A stretch of DNA of 17,580 bases from contig CAMNHT010000012.1 of the NCBI GenBank assembly GCA_946539625.1, positions 1-17,580 on the forward strand, read 5' to 3'. Below, in pieces: positions 13,455-17,580 of this stretch. The notes under the pieces are model-generated. The model worked only from the letters and a program-made list of their open reading frames with translations, made no database searches and was not told the DNA's origin. This stretch comes from an uncultured Clostridia bacterium. Its GTDB lineage: Bacteria > Bacillota_A > Clostridia > Christensenellales > CAG-138. Every line of letters starts with the position of its first letter. Positions within the stretch are counted from its first letter, which is position 1. Position numbers and translations under genes: made by a program.

Positions 13455-13657
13455 AGTATTGTAAACAATGCGGCGTGCTTTATACGACGGACGTTTGTCC
13501 GAAGTGCGGTGTCGTCGTGCCGGACGACAAATCTTCCGCAGCCCCCGCGGAACCGAAAACCGTCCGAAAGCAATGGTTCGCGCTTATGATCGCAATTCCT
13601 GCAGCGATTCTGCTCATTATGGGCGTTTTGTACATATTAAGACAAAGAACATTATAA
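13451..13657 (+). CDS. Small zinc-ribbon protein with C-terminal membrane anchor
   Basis: A 68-residue protein that starts in a 4-base ATGA overlap with nfeD. The N-terminal zinc ribbon has two CxxC knuckles (Cys4, Cys7, Cys16, Cys19), followed by an Ala/Pro/Lys linker and one membrane helix at about 42-63 with a short basic end. It therefore looks like a tail-anchored protein with its metal-binding head in the cytoplasm. It ends 12 bases before floA, so its position between NfeD and FloA is that of a co-translated partner. I know no function for it. Possible roles are a small adaptor that recruits partners to flotillin assemblies or a metal-responsive modulator; both are guesses. It is clearly a real gene by overlap, codon use and motif. 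Confidence 0.88.
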   Translation: MKYCKQCGVLYTTDVCPKCGVVVPDDKSSAAPAEPKTVRKQWFALMIAIPAAILLIMGVLYILRQRTL

Positions 13658-13669
13658 CAGGAGGAACTT

Positions 13670-14677
13670 ATGGAAACTTTCATTCCCTGGATTATCGGCG
13701 CAGCAGTCGTCATCTTTCTGATCATCTTCTTCTCGTTCGTACCGCTCGGGCTGTGGATCTCTGCGGCGGCAAGCGGAGTCAAGATCGGTCTCTTCGACCT
13801 CATCGGCATGCGCATCCGTAAGGTCAACGCCGCGGACATCGTAAACCCCATGATCAAGGCAACCAAGGCCGGCTTGAAGATCCCGATGAATAAGCTCGAG
13901 GCGCATTACCTTGCAAAGGGCGGCAAATCGAACGGCAAGGCGAGTGTGAACCGTGTGGTCGATTCGCTGATCGCTGCGCAGCGTGCAGGTATTCCGCTTG
14001 ATTTCGAACGTTCCTGTGCGATCGACCTTGCAGGCCGTGATGTGCTGAACGCCGTTCAGATGAGCGTCAACCCGAAGGTCATTGAAACCCCGATCATTGC
14101 AGCGGTCGCTATGGACGGTATCGAGCTTCGCGCAAAGGCAAAGGTCACGGTCCGCGCAAACATCGACCGTCTTGTCGGCGGCGCAGGTGAGGAAACCATC
14201 ATCGCGCGTGTCGGCGAGGGCATTGTCACCACTGTCGGTTCCGCAAAGAGCCACAAGGAAGTCCTTGAGAACCCGGATACCATTTCCCGCACCGTTCTTG
14301 CGAAGGGTCTTGACGCAGGCACCGCGTTTGAAATTCTCTCTATCGACATCGCAGACGTTGATGTCGGCAGAAACGTAGGCGCACAACTGCAGATCGACCA
14401 GGCGGAAGCTGATAAGCGCATTGCGCAGGCAAAGGCAGAGGAACGCCGCGCCATGGCAGTCGCGCAGGAGCAGGAAAACATCGCGGAAGTCCAGCGCATG
14501 CGTGCCCGCGTAATCGAAGCGGAAGCAGAGGTCCCGCAGGCGATCTCCGCAGCGCTGCGTGACGGCAAACTCGGTGTACTGGATTACTACAACATGAAAA
14601 ACGTTATGTCCGACACCGAGATGCGTACCGCCATCGGCAAATCGGCAGCACCCGCAACGGACAAGAAAGGAAACTAA
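13670..14677 (+). CDS. floA: Flotillin-like protein FloA (YqfA family)
   Basis: A 335-residue SPFH-family protein that assembles into functional membrane microdomains. A hydrophobic N-terminal hairpin (about 7-31) inserts in the membrane, the SPFH domain follows (including [18 protein letters not shown] and [20 protein letters not shown]), and a charged coiled-coil region rich in Ala/Glu covers about 240-305 ([20 protein letters not shown]). Length and ends match the FloA/YqfA family of Bacillota. AGGAGGAAC precedes the ATG. In Bacillus subtilis FloA sits next to the NfeD protein YqeZ and the small protein YqfB. The order here is comparable but with a zinc-ribbon gene inserted and a different small protein downstream. 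FloA scaffolds signalling and secretion complexes and affects membrane fluidity. Confidence 0.97.
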   Translation: METFIPWIIGAAVVIFLIIFFSFVPLGLWISAAASGVKIGLFDLIGMRIRKVNAADIVNPMIKATKAGLKIPMNKLEAHYLAKGGKSNGKASVNRVVDSLIAAQRAGIPLDFERSCAIDLAGRDVLNAVQMSVNPKVIETPIIAAVAMDGIELRAKAKVTVRANIDRLVGGAGEETIIARVGEGIVTTVGSAKSHKEVLENPDTISRTVLAKGLDAGTAFEILSIDIADVDVGRNVGAQLQIDQAEADKRIAQAKAEERRAMAVAQEQENIAEVQRMRARVIEAEAEVPQAISAALRDGKLGVLDYYNMKNVMSDTEMRTAIGKSAAPATDKKGN

Positions 14678-14680
14678 ACC

Positions 14681-15196
14681 ATGCCTTTCTTCCTTGTTTT
14701 GCCGTTCATCGTGATCGGTATCGTGATCGCGGCTGTGAGGAAAACGGCGGAACAGAACAGGCGTGCGGAGGCGAAGCGGCGCGCGAGGGAAGCACAGGCA
14801 GCAAATGAGCCTGTACCGCAAAGCAGACCTTATACGCCGGTAAAACCTTCCGTACAGGTCCCTGTACGTGAAGCGTCTCCCACGCCGAGAACGACGCCGA
14901 CCGTAAATCCTGCGAGAACCGCGCAGAGCGTGAGGACGTCAGCGACGCATCCGCATCATGAGGATTGCGCCTTGCGTCCGGATTCGAAAACTGCGTCGAC
15001 GCCGCCGTGGCAGCATCCGCACCATGACGATTGCGCATTGGATTCCGACACGGCTTCAAAGCCCGAAGCGTACGCCGTACAAAGGCACGGTTCCGCACTT
15101 CAGAATGACGGGGCAGATCTGGAGCTGACGCCGGAAAACATCCTGCGCGGTGTCATCTTTTCCGAAGTTTTCGGAAGGCCGAAAGCATTGCGATAA
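14681..15196 (+). CDS. Hypothetical membrane-anchored protein with two HPHHxDCAL motifs
   Basis: A 171-residue protein of unknown function starting 3 bases after the floA stop, with AGAAAGGAAAC as ribosome site. An N-terminal membrane helix (about 2-18) is followed by a very basic Arg/Ala helix, a Pro/Thr/Arg-rich linker, then two matching segments, HPHHEDCAL (90-98) and HPHHDDCAL (112-120), 22 residues apart. The C-terminus is LTPENILRGVIFSEVFGRPKALR. I associate that ending (ILxGVIxSEVLxxPxxLR) with small clostridial membrane proteins, often encoded near flotillins, but could not verify this. The paired His/Cys motifs could bind a metal ion. The middle is low-complexity and probably disordered, while the two ends look constrained. 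Confidence 0.85.
   Translation: MPFFLVLPFIVIGIVIAAVRKTAEQNRRAEAKRRAREAQAANEPVPQSRPYTPVKPSVQVPVREASPTPRTTPTVNPARTAQSVRTSATHPHHEDCALRPDSKTASTPPWQHPHHDDCALDSDTASKPEAYAVQRHGSALQNDGADLELTPENILRGVIFSEVFGRPKALR
14947..15040 (+). repeat. Two 28-bp imperfect direct repeats encoding HPHHxDCAL
   Basis: Positions 14947-14974 and 15013-15040 match at 25 of 28 bases, 66 bases apart and in frame, so the repeat unit is 22 codons. One of the three differences (14956 against 15022) is silent, the second changes Glu to Asp, and the third falls at a third-base position and leaves Ala unchanged. The repeated peptide therefore seems to be maintained. Confidence 0.8.
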
Positions 15197-15199
15197 TCC

Positions 15200-16531
15200 G
15201 TGCGAAAAAGAAGCATTGCAGAACTTTCCATACAAATCAGCGTATTGACCGTGCTCGTTATCCTGTACGGTCTTTCGCTGTTGCAGAGACCGCCCGTCTA
15301 TATCGAGACCGTGGCGGTCTCTGCCGTCCTCGTGCTGCTATTCGGCACAGGATGTGTAAGACTCATTCCGACGCTCATGTCGATGCTGACGGGAGAGGAA
15401 CCGCACATGAAGCGGGAAGGCGATCGAACCTTCCGCCGCTGCGGCACGCGTGAGCTTATGAAGCTGTTTCTGATCGTGCTCGCCGTGCGGCTTTTGGAAT
15501 TCCCGCTAACCTACGTCGTACGTTATGCACTGTTCGGATTTACGGGGACCTTCTTCGAAGTCCAACGAATCTGGCTCGATTTTTATCATCCGGAAACCGC
15601 GTTTCCGCTGTATGGGTATCTCAGCAACATCTTCTGGATCATCACAGTTAACTTCAACCACGCGCGATTCATCGGCTCGTACCTGTTCACCGCGCTTTCT
15701 GTTGTCGCGCTCTATTATCTTGTTCAGCTTGATTTTGACCGTCGTGTTGCACGTCGAACCATTCGCTATTTTCTGCTGATGCCGTATGCGCTGACACTGA
15801 TGGGGACGGTACCGGACGGACTGTTTCTGCTGTTTTCCGTGCTGACACTCCTCTTTTTACGTAAGAACAAGTTCCCTCTTGCAAACTTGTTTGCGTTTCT
15901 TGCCGTGCTTACGCACGCACTCGGCGTACTGTTGTTTTTCCCGATCATCGCAAGCTATGTATCCTATTTATACGGCAACACACGCAATAATCGGGCGGTC
16001 GAGAAGGGCTATATTGCCCGACAAATCCTAAATACGCTCTCGATGCTGCTGATCCCGATTGGCATTGGTCTTGTTATGCTGTACAGCAGGTTTTATTTCG
16101 GCGATGGAATGTGGCTTTATCAATTCGCGCTCGGTGGAACGGGCTCCGATTCTGTCACACTGTTCAAATGGTTGGATGCGGGTTTCTCGCTTTTACGGAC
16201 AGTCGGTGGGAACAGTACGGCCATCTATTTCGGAACGCACCTTGCGCAGCTTGTCTATATCTTATTCGCGCTTCTCATGCTCCTGTTTGCGGGTAAAACG
16301 ATTCCGTCGTCGTTTACACTGCTGATGGCGGTCACGATTCCAGCAATCGCTTTGACCGGACATGTTTCGGATGCTGCCCGTGTCATAACAATGACCGCTC
16401 CGTTTGTGATTACATTTGCTGCACGCGTAAAAAATCGATTAGTCGATGCAATCATCACACTTATACTTCTGGCAAGCTGGATCGCTTACTTCTTCGCGTT
16501 TATCGCGGGCTTTACGGGAGGTGGCTTATGA
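15200..16531 (+). CDS. Polytopic membrane protein, GT-C / PIG-V-like glycosyltransferase candidate
   Basis: A 443-residue protein with about ten to twelve membrane helices. The stretch around 200-265 (RRTIRYFLLMPYALTLMGTV, a helix ending in PDGLFLLFSVL, a short basic RKNKFPLANL turn, then LTHALGVLLFFPI) closely follows the pattern of PIG-V-like mannosyltransferases, in which an acidic residue lies at the edge of that helix and a T-(R/H)-xxG turn follows. An acidic loop after an early helix (QRIWLDFYHPETAFPLYGY) could be the active-site loop. I call it a GT-C-type candidate, not a proven enzyme; acceptor and donor are unknown. The start is a GTG at 15200, three bases after the preceding stop, with no good ribosome site, so translation is probably coupled. 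It overlaps the next gene by 4 bases (ATGA). Confidence 0.75.
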   Translation: MRKRSIAELSIQISVLTVLVILYGLSLLQRPPVYIETVAVSAVLVLLFGTGCVRLIPTLMSMLTGEEPHMKREGDRTFRRCGTRELMKLFLIVLAVRLLEFPLTYVVRYALFGFTGTFFEVQRIWLDFYHPETAFPLYGYLSNIFWIITVNFNHARFIGSYLFTALSVVALYYLVQLDFDRRVARRTIRYFLLMPYALTLMGTVPDGLFLLFSVLTLLFLRKNKFPLANLFAFLAVLTHALGVLLFFPIIASYVSYLYGNTRNNRAVEKGYIARQILNTLSMLLIPIGIGLVMLYSRFYFGDGMWLYQFALGGTGSDSVTLFKWLDAGFSLLRTVGGNSTAIYFGTHLAQLVYILFALLMLLFAGKTIPSSFTLLMAVTIPAIALTGHVSDAARVITMTAPFVITFAARVKNRLVDAIITLILLASWIAYFFAFIAGFTGGGL

Positions 16532-17061
16532 GCCTTATAAAGCTGTATCTGATGTTTCTGAAGATCGGATCGCTGATGATCGGAGGCGGATACTCCATGC
16601 TGCCGCTGCTCATTCGCGAACTGATCGAGCGCCATCAGATCATCACGGAGGACGAACTGACCGACTATATGGCGGTCGCGCAGTGTACGCCCGGCGTGAT
16701 CGCGATCAACACAGCCACGTTCGTGGGCTATAAGGTCCGCCGTGTCGTCGGCGCGATCGTCGCGTCGCTCGGCGTCATTACGGTTCCGATGATCCTCATT
16801 GCGCTGATCGCGGCGGTGCTGAAACCGCTGATGGAGTACGAGATCGTCGCGCATATCTTTGCAGGCGTCCGCCTTGCCGTGTGTGCGCTCATCACCGCGT
16901 CCGTCTTCAAATTGTTCAAAAAATCTGTGACCAATGCGACGACTTTCGCACTGTTTCTGATGGCGTTACTGTTCGTCACGGTTGGCGGTGTTTCACCTGT
17001 ATTCGTCGTGCTCGGCGCGGGGATCGTCGGGTTAGCTTGGGGAGGGCTCAAAAAATGCTGA
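16528..17061 (+). CDS. Chromate transporter family protein, half-size (first of a pair)
   Basis: A 177-residue CHR-family protein with about five membrane helices. The family core is clear: FLKIGSLMIGGGYSMLPLL near the start, then an acidic segment (ITEDELTDYMAVAQ) and CTPGVIAINTATFVGY. CHR proteins occur as one long polypeptide with two homologous halves or, as here, as two adjacent short genes whose products probably form an antiparallel heterodimer. The family exports chromate in some bacteria; many clostridial members have no proven substrate, so chromate resistance should not be assumed. It starts in an ATGA overlap with the GT-C-like gene; GGGAGG at 16516-16521 is the ribosome site. It ends 7 bases inside the next gene. 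Confidence 0.93.
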   Translation: MSLIKLYLMFLKIGSLMIGGGYSMLPLLIRELIERHQIITEDELTDYMAVAQCTPGVIAINTATFVGYKVRRVVGAIVASLGVITVPMILIALIAAVLKPLMEYEIVAHIFAGVRLAVCALITASVFKLFKKSVTNATTFALFLMALLFVTVGGVSPVFVVLGAGIVGLAWGGLKKC

Positions 17062-17580
17062 CCTTCCTTTATAAGCTGCTGCTTCTTTTTTTCGAATTTT
17101 TCAAAACGGGTCTGTTTGCCGTCGGCGGGGGACTGGCTACCGTGCCGTTTATCCGCGATATGGGCGCAGCGTACGGATGGATCACGGAAGCGGAGATCGC
17201 CAACATCATCGCGATCGCGGAATCCACTCCGGGACCGATCGGCGTCAACGCGGCGACATACGTGGGCTTCCTTGTAGCGGGCGTTCCCGGCGCGATCCTT
17301 GCGACGCTCGGACTTGTGACTCCGTCCGTCATCATCATCATTCTCGTCGCAAAGGCGATCAAAAAGTATTCCGATTCGTATATGGTCCAGAGCCTGTTCA
17401 AAGCCCTGCGTCCCGCGGCGATCGGGCTCATCACGGCGGCGGGCTTTTCGCTCCTTCTTACGTCGCTCGGCGTAAGAGCGAACTTTACGCGCTTTACGTT
17501 TTCGGTAAGTTGGTATTCGCTCTTAAAGCTCGGCATCTACGGCGTGTTCACATTCTTCGCGTTCTGGAAGAAGACCGCAA
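17055..17580 (+). CDS. Chromate transporter family protein, half-size (second of a pair), 3'-truncated
   Basis: The frame opens at ATG 17055, overlaps the first CHR gene by 7 bases and stays open to the window end, so at least 175 residues are present and the stop lies outside. GGAGGG at 17041-17046 is a good ribosome site. The translation shows the same family core as its neighbour: FFKTGLFAVGGGLATVPFI, the segment WITEAEIANIIAIAESTPGP, and GVNAATYVGF, followed by hydrophobic helices and the inter-helix stretch LFKALRPAAIGLI. STPGP here against CTPGV in the first copy suggests the two halves have diverged into distinct roles in a heterodimer. The visible length is already close to a full half-size CHR protein, so little is probably missing. 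Confidence 0.92.
   Translation, partial: MLTFLYKLLLLFFEFFKTGLFAVGGGLATVPFIRDMGAAYGWITEAEIANIIAIAESTPGPIGVNAATYVGFLVAGVPGAILATLGLVTPSVIIIILVAKAIKKYSDSYMVQSLFKALRPAAIGLITAAGFSLLLTSLGVRANFTRFTFSVSWYSLLKLGIYGVFTFFAFWKKTA

Noticed and set aside
13652..14821. 389-codon minus-strand open frame opposite floA
   Set aside because: It is antisense to the well-supported floA gene. Its Arg/Asp/Cys-rich translation is what the codon bias of floA produces in the opposite frame, and it spans gene boundaries.
14947..15040. Possible CRISPR or spacer-repeat array
   Set aside because: Only two imperfect units, in frame within a gene and preserving a peptide; no cas genes nearby.

Overview
The window reads as chromosomal DNA of a Bacillota bacterium, probably a moderately GC-rich member of the Clostridia. 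The evidence is the gene content: an OmpR-type two-component pair leading into HtrA and MutS2, a YtrA-type GntR regulator with its own ABC exporter, NfeD with flotillin-like FloA, and split chromate-transporter genes. Strong AGGAGG-type ribosome sites, sigma-A-like promoters and many 4-base ATGA start/stop overlaps fit as well. Genus cannot be fixed from the sequence. I see no phage genes, transposase, CRISPR array, tRNA or rRNA.

Layout. (1) Positions 1-5486, plus strand: the C-terminal part of an OmpR-family response regulator, its membrane histidine kinase, a membrane-anchored HtrA serine protease and MutS2. All are overlapping or nearly so, so they look like one envelope and translation-stress operon. 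(2) Positions 5495-6178: a promoter, an unrecognised two-membrane-segment protein, and a very clean hairpin that can terminate both this gene and the convergent vanZ-like gene. (3) Positions 6190-10278, minus strand: promoter with three 9-bp-spaced TAACAC repeats, GntR/YtrA regulator, ABC ATPase, ABC permease with a large outside domain, terminator, then a VanZ-like membrane protein placed directly behind that terminator. (4) Positions 10279-10677: a 399-bp stretch with no convincing gene, holding two identical 20-bp terminator hairpins about 305 bp apart and other inverted repeats between them. (5) Positions 10678-12889, minus strand: a CDF cation efflux transporter with a duplicated C-terminal metal domain, translationally coupled to a PfkB-family sugar kinase. 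(6) Positions 12904-17580, plus strand: divergent promoter, then NfeD, a 68-residue zinc-ribbon membrane protein, FloA, a membrane protein with two HPHHxDCAL motifs, a PIG-V-like GT-C membrane protein, and two half-size chromate transporters, the last cut by the window end.

How the genes work together. Block 1 couples sensing of the cell envelope to periplasmic-side proteolysis (HtrA) and, through MutS2, to rescue of collided ribosomes. Block 3 is a self-regulated ABC export module of the kind often induced by cell-wall-active compounds. Block 6 begins as a membrane-microdomain operon (NfeD plus flotillin). The two small uncharacterised proteins embedded in it, both with potential metal-binding Cys/His motifs, are the most interesting candidates in the window for an undescribed component. 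The other point that most deserves follow-up is the hairpin-bracketed non-coding interval at 10355-10679.
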